Source: Edolisoma coerulescens (Eukaryota; Chordata; Aves; Passeriformes; Campephagidae). Taken from it: DNA of 64,000 bases. Position 1 is the first letter of the stretch; each line of letters begins with the position of its first letter. The stretch spans positions 744,001 through 808,000 of the forward strand of contig VWZW01002569.1 in the NCBI GenBank assembly GCA_013397115.1, in the 5' to 3' direction. The translations under genes were made by a program, and so were the position numbers. Shown in pieces: positions 47,215-60,615 of the stretch. Under the pieces are notes generated by a model. It did not search any database. It was given only the letters and a program-made list of their open reading frames with translations, and was not told where the DNA came from.

Positions 47215-50200
47215 ATTTTTGGACCCTCTACGTTATGCAGCATTCCCTTGATTTTGAGACTGTAGATTTTGAAGAGAGCAGTTGAGACAAACAATTTCAA
47301 GGATCTTTTCCCCACAAATTACTTTCCATCCTCCATCATCACATCAGAAACCATAGTACATACCATCATCAGCTCTTCCTTGGTGGGACACTAAGGAGCT
47401 GCTTGCCACCTGCCACCTAGCTCACGTCCCTTGCAAGTGACCTGCCTTAATATCAGCCCTTAACTGTTTGGTTTCTATTTCTCTTTTTTTTAGTTTTAAT
47501 GTGACATGTCTCTCAACAAAAGCTTTAAACCACCAAGCTCCTCACTTTATCAATTTTCCTTCCTTTCGACAATGATATCTGGATTCACCCTCACAAAATG
47601 TATGGTGGAAAGGGTTATGACCAACAGACCTGTCCAAAAGCAGGAGTAACTATACCCACACCTTGACTAACCTCCAGTGGCCATGGAGAACTGGACATTA
47701 ATTTTTTTCTGTATCAACCTCTCACTTGCTTGAAGACTAAATACCATGCTGGTTAACTTACTAGTTAACTCAGCTCATCTCCTGTGATTATTTTTCTACC
47801 AAGCTTGACACTTCTGGGCATTTTGATGTCCTTTCCTTCATTTATTTTAAACGTAATTTGTTCTGCACCATTGCATCATATGTTTGATTCTTCAGTGCAG
47901 ACTCCCTAGGGCAGATGTCAGCAACCCCACCAGAACAGCTTGCTGAACTGCAGGTTTATTTCTTAAACCTAGGATTATGTTTATTGCCAGTCACCCTACT
48001 GATCTAATCTTAGCAGAATTTACCAGTGTACATCACTTCCTGCTTATCTGGACCTCCTGGAGGGCAGAGAACTGCACTCTTCCCAAATCGTCTTCCTCAG
48101 GAAGAAGGCCTCTCAGCTCCTGGCACCAAAGATGCAGTGTGCCATCTAAGATCTATCTCTCTTCCATACTGTAGGTGGTGACTTCTTCCCAAGCAGACTT
48201 TTACTTATTCCTACAACTGCCCTGGGACTTCAGAAACACAGAGAAGCTTCAGAGGGGACTGACGACTGACAAACTTTACATGCATAGCAATAACATTTAA
48301 ACACATATTAATTCACACACAGGTATTCTGCAACCTTGAAAAAATACTAGTACTTGAAAACAAATTAATAGAAAACTAGCAGCCTCTGATGTTTTCCGTG
48401 CCCTCAGATGAGTACCTCAGCCTTAAAGGACAGGGTAAAGTCTGACACCTACCAGTGTAGAGAGTAAATTCTGCAAAAGAAGAGGGAAATGAAATGTCAC
48501 GGAGTAGCACAGGTAAAGATGTTATAGACAGAAGGGTTTTTGGTGAAGTTTCATCTTACTGCTTTCAGTACAACCTCCTAAAGTATTACTGAATTGCAAG
48601 TTTACAGATAAACTTGGTCATGTAAGTTTTTACTACGTCTAATAAATTCTTCTCCTATTTAGTGTTATATTAACAAATATAATTTGATTCTAATTCTCAG
48701 TAAATTCACAAGTAAACACTAAATAAAATAACACATTTAAAATAATAAAAATAATTTGCAAAAATATTCTGAGAATTCCGCAATATTCTACATCAACTAC
48801 CATTTAAAGTTGCTGATTTCATGTGAAATTATTTAGGAATGGAAAACTGAATGGAAAAAAAAAAAAGTGAAAATTTATTTCTAAAATATCAAAATTATAA
48901 AATCCATATACTTAAATATTAAATATTAATATTTATTATTAAAAACATATTTTTCTCTAAATCTCAACCTTAAGCCTATGGGTTATCTTTACTGCCTTAT
49001 ACCTTCCTATATGTTACTTTGCCAGGCTTTTCACACAGAAGCAGTAAACATCTTCCCTCCCACACTATCAGCTGCAATATCACTTCTTCAGGAGAGGTCG
49101 CCTGGTGATTGATATGCCTCAATGTCAAAATTTACACCAAGAACTTATTGGATAGATTGCAAAATATATTATAGGAGAAAATGGTTTTTTTTCCTCATAA
49201 AAACTTCTAGACTTTAATTATTCCTTCCACTCTAAATAGCATGAGAAACCAAAATTAGAGATTTTCATTAAACCAAATAAAATAAAAAATAACCAAATTA
49301 GACAAAATTTCTTAATAATTTATCCTAACTTAGAAATTCTAGGTTTTTTTCTCTTAATTTTAGATTTCTGATGTGACTTTTTTTTTAATTTAGTGTGCAA
49401 AGTATCAACATTTCAATTTAATATATTTTGATCATTAGAGTCATGCTAAATCATATTAACCACCTATACCGAAAGTATCAGAACTAACATATTCTCTGAA
49501 ATCTTCATTTCCCTACAAATGTTTTAAATATAAGAACAATATAAAACTAAAATCGCAAAGAAACTTATTCCATAGAAAGATTTCTTACTATCTATAGTAA
49601 AAAATGAAGTTCCATAATTAAATTATTTTACCTGTGAATATAACAGGTAAAATAAGAAGGGGAACAACAGAAGACAGAAAAGAGAAAGAAATCAGAATCT
49701 AGGGACGGCTGGGAAAAGATAGCACCTGACATGCTTTAATAAACTGTATTCTGCTCCCATCGTGTCAGGTTATCACTAAAAACCAAAAGTCTCTTTTTTG
49801 TACATTCTGGGAACCTTTCCCGTATCACGCTGAGGCATTTACGTTTTACACAAATTAACACGTGACTGCTGTGCTAGATGGCTAATGGAATACATGTTTA
49901 ATAATGTGAAAGCTCAAAATCACTTAAGAGTGTCAAATGAAGTATCTTCACCTCCGCTGCCAAAAAGGCTGCCAGTGGTGTGTCAGAGACAATTTAGTTT
50001 CCAAATGAGTTGACTAGGAAACAATGGTGTCTCACTCTAGGAGGATGAGAAGATTCCCAGAAAAGAATCTGCTTCATTCAGTCATATCCACCACATCTCA
50101 CAGAAGTGCTGCCAGATGGGTACCTTGTGCAGAAGACTACACGGAAAGAGTGTAATACATCACACACAGCTCCCGTGTCCTTATCCAAGAAGAGACACTT

Positions 50201-50599
50201 GTAGTAGTTGCCAGTAGAATCAATAGACTAAAATTAACCATCTGTTGGTTGAACTCAGTAGGACCCAACATGTACTGGAGTCAGAGGAAATGCAAGAGAG
50301 CTGCACTTTTTCTGTGCCTCAAAATTGCCTTTAACAGTCTTATAATCAATATAATTTGAGAACTCTAAAATATTGTTCAGCTATGCCAAGCTGGAACCAC
50401 CACTTTTGGATGTTTATATAAGACAAGGCCCACCACAGGACTCCCTCTTTTCTTTTTTCCCCAAGGGTGTAGGCAAAGGAGAAGAACATGTCTACTATCT
50501 ACTATCTACAATCAATGTCCATTTTCCCTTGAGGGGTGGCTCTCACCGTTCCCAGTAACACATGAGGGGTCTGTCAGAAAGATGAAGGAAACCCAGGAC
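47215..50599. other. AT-rich sequence without a recognised gene
   Basis: 47240-48250 is moderately GC-richer and pyrimidine-rich; 48640-49660 is very AT-rich. No repeat family or exon is recognised. The segment 49800-49990 has a few CpGs and looks less random, but I cannot classify it. Confidence 0.5.
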
Positions 50600-50760
50600 T
50601 GGTTTCATCACAATCTTCTTGTCTGATCTTGAAGAGTCAAGCTCTGTACCTAGTGACTCACTTTACCATCTGCTCAACATCATAGGAGTACTGTGAGGAT
50701 AAATACATTATGAGTAGGAGGCACCAAGTAACTACAGTGATGAAGGCAATATAGTATGTT
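50600..50760 (+). repeat. Possible MIR-like SINE relic
   Basis: CTGATCTTGAAGAGTCAAG, then TAGTGACTCACTTTACCATCTGC, then GTACTGTGAGGATAAATACATTATGAG, then GGCACCAAG appear in the order of the MIR blocks 'gaccttgggcaagtcac', 'ctcagtttccccatctg', 'gttgtgaggattaaatgag' and 'gcctggcac'. The match is diffuse and from memory. Confidence 0.35.
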
Positions 50761-50859
50761 GGCTACAAAAATGAAGGTGTAATTGTAGCTTATACTATGT
50801 TCTTCTGCAAGAGTAGTAAAGAAAAGCCAACAGAGGCTTTAGTAGGTGGTAGCTGCCAC

Positions 50860-50911
50860 AAAAAAAAAAAAAAAAGAAAAGAAAAAAAGAAGAAGAAGAA
50901 AAGAAAAAAAG
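50860..50911 (+). repeat. 52-bp homopurine run with long poly(A)
   Basis: A16 is followed by GAAAA and GAAGAAGAAG units with no pyrimidine for 52 bases. It might be the tail of an old retroposed sequence, but no parent sequence or target duplication is evident upstream. Confidence 0.88.
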
Positions 50912-52843
50912 CTGAGAAGCTGCATAAGAGATATTGGTTCTATTTAGTTGTTAATTTGTTCACCTAAGAAGGACACTCGGGTTCAATTTTCCCCACCATC
51001 AGCTGTTTATTTTCATAAACTGGAAGAGCATCAACAACATAAACATAGAATAATTCACATTCAGTCCAGAAAGTACCAGTAGGTACTCACTTGGGCTGGG
51101 CTGTACTTGACTTCAAGGTCTTCCTGTGAAAAAATTGAAATAAGAAATTGAATCCATGTCTTCTGTGTTCCATGGCAACCGCTTTTTTTTTCAGTTTCAG
51201 TAATTTTAAGAAGTAACTTTTCTTTTTCCCTGCACTATTTTTTTTTTCAATTAAATCTTTGCTGCATGCATCCTGATGGGCTTTTATTTCTTTTCTTGTG
51301 AAGAGGACATAAAGGGCAGCTTTAAATCTGAGAGACAGGTAACCGTTTATACCCTCATAAAATTTTTAGCTTCTTATACACACCATCACAGCAGTTTTAT
51401 ATTTCATTCTGTTACTGAGAACACCTTGGTTACCAAGCTATCTTGGTGTGGTGAACATCTCACTCTTAAGAGTTGCTATTATTTTTCAATTCCATGACTG
51501 ACCTTATACACAAAAAATATGAAAGAGCAAACTGTTAAATTCTGCTGACTGTGATCAAAAATTTATGTCAATCAATGCCTCGATAATTTTATCTACAAAA
51601 ACAATTAGAATAGCTGCCTCTATACCCATGTCTTAATCATTATTTGAAAGTTCTGAGTTCCTAAAATTGTGTGCTTTACAAATTAAAAAAAAAATTCTGT
51701 TTTATTTTAAATGTTTCTTTCCCTTTTTGTTAATTAGCAATGACTGTGAGATCATTGTTGGAAATTAATCAACAACTTAAATGTGTATTTATTTTATTTC
51801 TTGTACATGGACTTCTTTAGAGGCTTGCCAAACAGTAATTGAACATTTGAATAATAATTAATTTAAATTTTTTACAACCCACAGACAAGTCACTGTAAAG
51901 AATGGCATGCAAGCCTTGCTCCTTACCAAGGCTGAGAATTAACTGCCTAAATAAAAAGCTGTAAGTCCAGCTTGGCCACGATCAAAGGAATTATTCCAAT
52001 GTCTCCACCCTTGATGTGTCAGGCGGACACCATGGGAACCCTACCTTGGCCCAGTATAATTGAATTACAACATTATTTACTTTGTGCCTTTTGCCTTTTT
52101 TCCACCAGCTGGTATCTGTATTGGTCTTACAAAAGAATAGTTTTAAAGGAGACAATTTAAACAGAATAATGGTTTCTGGTAATTTTCACAAATATAAATG
52201 CATATATTCTTCTTGTGGGTTTAAGCTCCTAAATTATATTCTTTTCTTCAGGCTATTGTCTAGTATAATATTCCTTTAATGTTCTGTATTTGGAGAAACT
52301 TCATAATTTTCAGGAAGGATTACATAAAAAATTAATTTCTTCTCTGAACCAAAAAGATGAAAAGAAATTTTTTCTCTCAAAATTTGAAACGCACACTTCT
52401 ATTTGAAAAACAGATCAGCCAATAGTGTCAGAAACCACTCTGTCCTGCTGTGCAAATCTATGACATAGCAGTGTGAAACCTGTCACTCCAATGCTTATTC
52501 CTACTTCCAGGCACTCAGCAGGTGGTAAAGGCCTTAAAGCATCTCAGTAAACAAAAAGAGTATTTGAAATGCCATTTCATGTCATTGCTTATGTGGGAAA
52601 ATTTCCATTTAATCTTAAAAAGCTGATAGCACTTTAAAAATAACTTTTTTTATCTTTCTTTCCCCCTCCAGATTACTTATCAGTAATTATAACTAACACA
52701 CTCTTCTCCCAGTTTGCATTCTGAGTTGCAAGTATCTGTCTATAGCCTTGATGGGAGCAGTAATCTTCACGAGTACATCTACATGATTTCACATGTACTT
52801 GAAATATCCCTTCTACTCCATGCAGAGCTGTAGCAAAAAGTAC
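50912..52843. other. AT-rich sequence without a recognised gene
   Basis: The segment 51890-52080 is slightly GC-richer and looks less random, including ATCAAAGG, but nothing identifies it. No repeat family is seen. Confidence 0.5.
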
Positions 52844-53001
52844 TCAAACAAAATACAAAAAAAACCCAACCCCCAAAGAAAAAACCCCCCAAAAAACCCC
52901 CAAAAAACAAAAAAAACAAAGCGACAACCAAAAAACCCCCACAAAAACCAAAAACAAACAAACAAACAAACAAAAAATGAAAACCAAACACCAAAAAAAA
53001 A
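52844..53001 (+). repeat. Long A/C-rich low-complexity tract
   Basis: About 158 bases are almost only A and C, with alternating A runs and CCCC-CCCCCC runs in the first half and (AAAC)n in the second. It is the longest of the eight plus-strand A/C tracts. Frames of 71 codons exist on both strands purely because stop codons need T or G with A in order. The loops between C runs are mostly too long for a canonical G-quadruplex on the other strand. Confidence 0.95.
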
Positions 53002-53050
53002 GGTCTAAATGTGATAGATCACATAAAAAGTGATCTGACAGATTGACAAT

Positions 53051-53238
53051 CTGGAACACATTGCCCAGAGAAGCAGTGGATGCCCCAGTCCTGGAAGTGT
53101 TCAGCGCCAGGTTGGATGGGGGTTTTGGGCAACCTGGTCTAGTGGAAGGTTTCCTGCCTACGGCAAGGGAATTAAACTAAATGGTCTTTTTGATCCCTAC
53201 CAGCTCAAACCATTCTGTGATTCTGTGTTTCTATGAAA
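53051..53238 (+). mobile_element. CR1 3' end, strongly truncated
   Basis: It begins CTGGAACACATTGCCCAGAG and continues GTGGATGCCCCAGTCCTGGA, AGGTTGGATGGGGGTTTTGG, CAACCTGGTCTAGTGGAAGG, with the ACCATTCTGTGATTCTGTG terminal repeat. Fewer than 200 bases remain. The 50 bases between it and the A/C tract are not clearly CR1. Confidence 0.93.
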
Positions 53239-55350
53239 ATTATGTACACCTCAGCTAAAAGCTAATCTTTTCTTGCTCACAAAGCCTTTTCTTATAATCT
53301 TATAAACATCAATTCAACATGCTAGGAAGTAATCCAAATGCGACAAGGATGGAATAGTTTGAAACATGTCAGGAGCTCGTGGCCTGCAATACAAACACCT
53401 TTGAAAGAGCAATGTTAATGACACAATATGAGTAGCAGCAAGCTGATGGACGGCAATGCAGCAGCAGCCTGCCATGGCGTGCCGTGACAGTTTTCTGGGA
53501 AGACATCAGCTCTTGGGCCAGATAAACACTTAGGAGATGAGCAATGAGGGTGATTAGCAAACTAACCTGACATCTTGGTCTCCCTCCCAGCACTATACCA
53601 GGCAAAACAGGACTTTGAATACACTGTTCAAACACAGCAAATGAAAACAGTTCTAAAATAGATGGCATATGGCAGTTTTTCCACATTTGTTTGCATAGAG
53701 TGTTTTAGTTCAGAACCTGGGGTGTGCTAATGTGAACTTAATGAAAGGGTGAGTATAGAGGTGGTTATTGTTGTCTATCAATGGTTATCAGCAGTAAAGC
53801 TAACAGACCCACTGTTCCAATTAATTTTTGGCTTCCCGCTCTGGTGTAACAGGACCTGAGGCAGACCAACGAAGTAAAACACTGAAAACTGTTCCTTTAG
53901 AGATACAAAAATGTGCAGATCTTCTTCCTTAGAGTACTGCATTTGTCTGTTCAACTACTGTTCATGCACTATACTACTTAAGATAGATAGGTTTTGCAAG
54001 CACCAGACTTTTTGTCTCAAAAAATAAAAATAATATTCATCTCTAGATTCACCAAAACATTTACGAAACTTTTCTCAAAGAACTAATGCTCAAGCTTCAT
54101 TAACTACCCGAACCATCTCAGAAAGAGGACAGCTGGAGTTGCAGTTATTACACTTGTGATGTGAAAATGTTTAAGAAGTGGAATCTTCTTTATGGATAAA
54201 TGTCTTACATTTGATGATCCTAACAATTACTCAGAACGATTTTGGCTTTTACAGTTCAGATCAGCACACAGTTCACAACAACACAGCAAAATACAGCAAA
54301 ACATGACTACCTAATGGCACTGCATTTCCCTATTTTATTGTGAAAAAGCACTTTACTATAACTTACAGCAAACTCTAATGCAGATATGTTATATTAAGGA
54401 CTCAAGAATCTACACCTCACTAATAGTGAAAGGCCAAGCTATAGATTAATCTTTTAGACAGTGTCTAGAAAATATTAATAAAAGCTTTGTATCCATAAAT
54501 TGAAATAATGCATTTCCTATTTTATGTTGCAAATAGCATAAAAATATTTTGTACTTTAGAGACTTAATATTTTATTAGCGCTATATCTGTCCCCTTAAAA
54601 TAAGATATTTTATAAGGACATCTGAGAAGCTTTTTGGTTGTTGAAAAGAAAAAAAATCATTAGCAGAAAATTTCAGGTTGTTAAAAATTTGCTTTATTAA
54701 ACAATCTATAAAAACTGCTACATATCTCTTTATGTTTGCAGATTTTATAGAATATTATGGATTAGATATTGTTTAGGCAGGTGCAAAAGCATTTATGAAA
54801 GTGTATACTAGCAGACGGATGCATCAAAATGGGGTTAAGAATGATATCTCCTCAACTTAGGTCATCCATCAAGTGAGTGTCTCCTATTGGAATATCAAGA
54901 ACACTCTGAATTTCTCAGTTTTGGTTCAATAATCCCATCTGACACCAGATCAGTTATCTTTATGAAGATAGAGCTGCAAGTGGCCTGGATTTTAATCTCA
55001 TCTGTAAAGCAGACACAGTTTGCACTGCAACACTTTAATTTTATATGGGCAAAATCCAAACCACTTCTCTTAGAATGGCTTTAAAAACAATCTGTTTAAA
55101 TTCCTTCCCTACTTGAAATATCAGAATTTTAGGGGATACTGCTTAGCTATTTTGACCACATAATCTACCTTATACTAACAAATTCAAATCAGAGTGATAT
55201 GGCAGAACATTAATTCGTTTTATAAAAGTCCTATGACTATTGGGTGTTGATTGACAAGAAGCTCAACAGGAGCTGGCAATGTGCACTTGCAGCCCAGAAA
55301 GTCAATTATATACCAAGCTGCATTGACAGCAGCATGGCCAGCATTAATCT
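53239..55350. other. AT-rich sequence without a recognised gene
   Basis: A minus-strand frame of 105 codons (53369-53686) lacks any recognised domain. No repeat family is seen. Confidence 0.55.
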
Positions 55351-55843
55351 GCCTCTGTGAGACCCCATCCAGAGTATTGCATCCAGCTCTGGAACCCTCA
55401 GCACAAGAAGGACAGAGATCTGTAGGAGCAAGGCCAGAGGAGGCCACCAAGATGATCAGAGGGCTGGAGCACCTCTCCTATGAGGACAGGAAGAGGAGTT
55501 GGGGTTGCTCAGCCAGAGTAGAGAAGGCCTGGGGAGATCAGCCTTCCAGTACCTAAAGGGAGCCAACTGGAAATCTAGAGAGGGACATATTACAAGGACA
55601 TGTAGCGAAAGGACAAGGGGGAATGGCTTTAAACTGACAAACAGTATGTTTAGTATAGGTATAAGGAAGAAATTCTTCACTGTAAAGGTAGTGAGGCACT
55701 GAAACAGGATGCCTGGACAAGCTGTGGATGCCTCATCCCTGAAAATATTCAAGGCCAGGTTGTATGAGACTTTGACAACCTGATCTAGCGGTTAAAGGTT
55801 CCTTCCAACCCAAACCATGTCATGATTCTATAATTCTATGATA
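55351..55843 (+). mobile_element. CR1 3' end, about 490 bp
   Basis: The longest CR1 3' piece in the window. Blocks in order are TGTGAGACCCCATCCAGAG, GCATCCAGCTCTGG, AAGATGATCAGAGGGCTGG, AGCACCTCTCCTATGAGGAC, a variant of the 'cagcctggagaagag' block, AAGGAAGAAATTCTTCACTG, CATCCCTGAAAATATTCAAGG and a terminal GATTCTATAATTCTATGAT. The frames across it (55251-55556 and 55499-55702 plus; 55456-55752 minus) are not genes. Confidence 0.94.
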
Positions 55844-58513
55844 CGATTCCATGTCAGTCAGCAAATTTCACGTCTAAGCACTAAGTAGATTTTAAAAACT
55901 ACCAGCATCAAAGTGATCAGTGACTAGGCAAATGCTGCATCCATGTAAGTTTCATTGCCCAGCAGCTCTAGTTTTATCTCGGGAGTTTTATACTGCAGCA
56001 TGTAAAAGCCCAGAATTAATTAACCACATCACCTCACTACATCAGCCAAGTAGTAACGATGAAATTAAGTATTTAACATGTACAGTTCTTCCTGCATATG
56101 TTTTTAATATATCACAACATGTATATGTACACGCTATTTATCTTCAATGCATCAATAATCACTACAAAATCCATTTTTCTTACTTCAGAAGTACCATCAA
56201 ACTTGCTTTCAAATCTTAAAGAATTCATGATGCACTGTTAAACTTGGTGGGGGCAGGATTGTTCTGATACATGACTTTCTACAAAGAGACGTTTGTATGT
56301 TTTGCATTCATGCGTATATTAACATCTATCATAGAATCCTATGTTAAACAGAGATTGGAATCTTGAGTTTCAGCAGAATACTCACAAAACTGCAGAGCAA
56401 AAATTTTACAAATAAAGGAAATAATCAGTTGACATCACAGGCAGAATAATAGTTTGTATTAGGAAGGAGAGAGCAATGAATCACAGTATTTTAGTCTCAC
56501 ATGTTTTGGCCACAAGGCGCATACACTACAAAAGCAAGCTTCAGCCTCCAGTGCTTACATATACATGAACCTGCATCATTTGTACATTTTCCTTACAAAA
56601 AAAATACGGAGGAACAAAAAAAAATAGGGAGGAATTGTATATTAATATGACCATTTTATCTGAAACCAGAAATGCTCAGCTCATTTAATTTTCAGCAGAA
56701 AATCCAAGAGCATTACTTTTTGTTATATACAATTAATAATAGTGGATAAAAAAATCTATGCTAGTCTTCTGGAAAGTATTGCCTTTGAGATCATTGTTAA
56801 TTTTGAAAGATTCAAAATATATTGGGTTATTTTAAGTGAAGAGTTCATGGCTGAGGGCAATTGCAAGAAATGGCATTCAATTTATCATATACAATATTAT
56901 TGTTACATAGTATTATTTATCTCAATACCTGGAACGTATCATTTGCTTTAATAATAAATGTGTATCTAAGGCTTTTCAAAATGTTGTTTACATTTTAGGA
57001 AGCAAACTAAGAACAAGCACTTACTTCCAGTCCTGTAATATTGCAGTGCCAGTAAAACAGTGGCACAAGGCACACACACACACAGGGGTGCAAAAACAGT
57101 AGTAAAGCAATGTGTATAAATCTGCTACAGATGCTCATAAGCAAGCAAGGATAAAACAAATGGTTCTGCTTCATGTCTGAATTCCTTGCATGACCCATGG
57201 TATCTGAAGTCTCAAACAAATGTCAGCCAGTGCAAATGAACCTGTCGATTTTGAATCAGAATCAAAGCCTTAGCATCCCCAAGTTATTCCTCACACTGTG
57301 CTGGAGACCAAAGTCAGAGACAGACTAACTTTTGGCACATTGTGTGCTCCTGAAAAAAAGGCTGAAAAAAATTTACTGATGGTGTAATAACATTTCCTGA
57401 GTCTGATGCAAATGTCTGGTTTGACACCAAAAAAGACTCTAAAACAATCAGATTTACAAAATTAAATTACTGCATATAATGCTTCAGTGTCTAGATTAGC
57501 TATGACCTTTCTTCATCTGATGCCTTTCTAAACATGACGGACATTGATCTCCAGCTCAATATTGGAGAGAAGGCATTTAGGATTTGAAAATATAAATTAG
57601 GCTAATTCAGATGTGGTGCTCAAGTAAGGTGTGCAATTTAATTTCGATAATTCTGTCAAAACATTATTCAGTTGTAACTGTACCTTCCTAAATGTGGGAT
57701 GATAATTTCCTTTACAGGAAATAACTCAGAAAGGTTTCTAAGGAAACCAGGCAAGCACACCAAACTAATATCAGGTTTTATATGACAGTGAATATCACAC
57801 AAGGAGAGTTGGAAGAGAATTTTCAAGGGAAAATGCTGTAAATGTGAATAAAGATAAATCGAGGTTTAAACACTGGCAGTGTTTGAGAATCTCTGCTTCC
57901 GACTCCAGATATATTACTAGGTTAAGCAAAAAGAGGCATCCAACACATGAGCAGGAACATACACATGAACCAAAGCATGTGGGATACAATTTATTGACAA
58001 AATCCAAATGGAAATGAAGGAAGGTGAGGAAAGGAAAATGCAGATTATTTTAATGGGAAACACTTTCAGAATGGGAAAAGTGAGAGAAGTGGGAGAAATC
58101 TCACCACCACAGCAATGATAGGTGTTTTGGTGGTTTGATTCTGGTCAACTAAAATTATGGCAACCAGAGACACAAATTGCATGTAAGTAAATTAGATGGG
58201 AATGTTTTTTTCATGCTCAAAGCACGTCCAGCCTGAACGCTGCTTAAAATCAGACTTCCAGACGCATGAAGGGGAGAGAGCACGTCTGGATTTTTGATTT
58301 TTCAAACTTCAGGGGTGCCTGAGTACTTCTAATTCAGCCTTGAATGACTTTAATTAAATATTCTTCTGTGGAGGCTGTTCCTTGCTTTCTTCCCCAGCAG
58401 AGTCAAACTGGTTCTTTAATGTGCAGGGACCAGAGGGAGGGAGGTGCCAAGCAGTGCCAGGCACTGACCAGGATTTAAGGTGTCCTGCTGTTTAGGGTGC
58501 AGGTACAAAATAT
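55844..58513. other. AT-rich sequence without a recognised gene
   Basis: A (CA)6 microsatellite lies near 57070-57082. The frame at 55920-56219 follows an acceptor-like TTTTATACTGCAG but ends in AT-rich, low-information sequence. No repeat family is seen. Confidence 0.5.
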
Positions 58514-58562
58514 TAAAAAAAACAAACAAACAAACAAAAAAAACCAACCAAAAAAAAACCCC
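58514..58562 (+). repeat. (AAAC)n-rich A/C tract
   Basis: A runs with regular single C residues, including four AAAC units and AACCAACC. Same orientation as the other A/C tracts. Confidence 0.92.
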
Positions 58563-60615
58563 AGGCTATGACGCATGAGTTTTTTCCCTAGATAAAGGCA
58601 GGGGGAAGGGGCTAGTGCTGTCATGCTTGCTGGGAACTGTGAGCAAAGCAGGTGACTGTGCCCAGCTCTGCTCTGGCAGGTGCTAACTGTGAATAACAAA
58701 GAAGGTCTGTGTTCCAAACTGAGAATCCCTTACAAATGAATAAGAGAACACCTGATGTGATCACATGAATGTGAGCTTTTCAGGCAGAATCAATACCTTC
58801 CATTACATCACCTCATATTGTTGGGAAAAGTCAAATTTTTGGTGGATGCAAACTTTCCCTGAGGTCACTATAGTTAGCATCCAGGTTAGAGGCCAGGTGG
58901 GAGATCATGGGCAATGAAAAGCAACTCCCTTTTCACCCACACACATGTCCTTTGGATTACTCTATTATAAAGAGATAATTGCAAAATATTGAACAAAATA
59001 TTTCATTTATAAACTATTTTATAAGGTACCATGAATGCAAATGGAACAAAATAATAAGGTTGTTTCTCTACACCTCCTGAAAATATTCATGTATTGATCA
59101 CATAGACAGCTTTTTAACCTTCTTTATCCAGTGGTGTGTTTGATTAGCACCCTGCTATTTTTAAGATGCATTCTGGAACTGATTTGGAAGTAAAATTATT
59201 TTACAAATGAAAGTAGCAGGATATATTTACTTACTCTCAGCAGACTTTTATCCACAAATTCCTCCACACAGGTAGCAAAACCCTAAGTGCTTTGGGTACA
59301 ACCACCTGCAGGGTGGTTAAATTTGCCCTTATAATCAGGCAGAACATGTACCCTTCACCTGAACTTTGCAGGGAATGAATCCTTCACCGGTCTCTGCACA
59401 CTAAAAGCAGGAAAAAGAACATATTTTGCTGTCAGAGATGAAAACTTCTGGTGAGAAGGTGGCTTTTGCTCTTTTATTCCAGAAAAAAAGTAAGTAAATG
59501 AAAACAAAACAAAGAGCACACATTTTCCTCCCTGAACTTACCGACAGAAAATCCCTGTCTATCAACCCATCACCAGAAGAAGACAAGTTTCTTTGGATTC
59601 AGCTGAAGAAGCAAATTAATTATCTGTTTACTTGTCAACAAATAAAGTCCTCAAGATCTATGCCTGAACTTAGAGTAAAAGGCACATCTTTATTTAAAGA
59701 CACTTTAATATATATTTGGGCTTTTGAAAGTAATTATTTTTCTCCCTCTTGCAAGCATATATACACACAGACATTTAATTAACATACAGACTGGGGATTT
59801 AATATCAAATGGTCACAGGAGATAAGAAAATAATGTAAACCATAAACAAAGTACTATACTTCCTTCCTAAAAAACAGCCTTTGGGCAAAAACAATCAACA
59901 GTTTAACTAGCAAAGGCAGATGCTAAAGGGTCACTATCTTCCCTCTTGCCATCATTTGTTGAATAGTTCTGTAGATATAAGGAGTGAGCTACTGAGCCAG
60001 ATCCTGCTGTTCAAGAAATATGTTTCACAGCCAGGTAATTGCTTTCCTCAGACTGTTGTCATAAAAGGAGGGGAAACACAGACAAAAAAGTAACAGTAAT
60101 GTGGTTGTCTATTTCAAGAGGATCTGGTCAGAAAACACTTTGGGTAGCTTAGTTTCATTGCAAGTGTCTGTTACTACACGTTTTCTGCAATAAAAAAGTA
60201 AACTTCCAAAATAAAATTCCAGCAGTGTTAGACCATAAGCAACACTCCAGATTATAATATACAATAAAGATCAATAATGCTGCTTGGAAATGAAAGAATG
60301 CTATCAAAGAAAATCAAATTACTGGATATACATGTGTTTGAGAAAAATATCTGCATACTATACATACACAAATTTATGTAAGTCTTCACTTACTGGTTTT
60401 TTGGGTTGCTTTTTATTTTTTTTGACATTTTGCTCTACATCATTAGACACAGGGAATTCTTGTAATAATTCACCACAGAACACTGCAAAACATTTTCATA
60501 AGACTCTGATGTTGATGTTAAAGACAAACTGGGGTAAGCACACAAAAAAAATTTCACTTCTTTGAAAGATATTCATAGAACAGGCTGTACTAACATCTTT
60601 TCTTCCACCATTCAG
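58563..60615. other. No gene recognised
   Basis: AT-rich sequence with nothing recognisable until its 3' end, where TACTAAC (a perfect branch-point word) is followed by ATCTTTTCTTCCACCATTCAG, an acceptor-like stretch. Confidence 0.5.

Noticed and set aside
52844..53001. G-quadruplex on the minus strand
   Set aside because: G runs of 4-6 occur, but most loops between them are 10 bases or longer, outside the canonical loop range. Only one adjacent pair has a short loop.
55251..55752. Open frames across 55.2-55.8 kb
   Set aside because: They lie within a CR1 3' end, which is non-coding in this part of the element.
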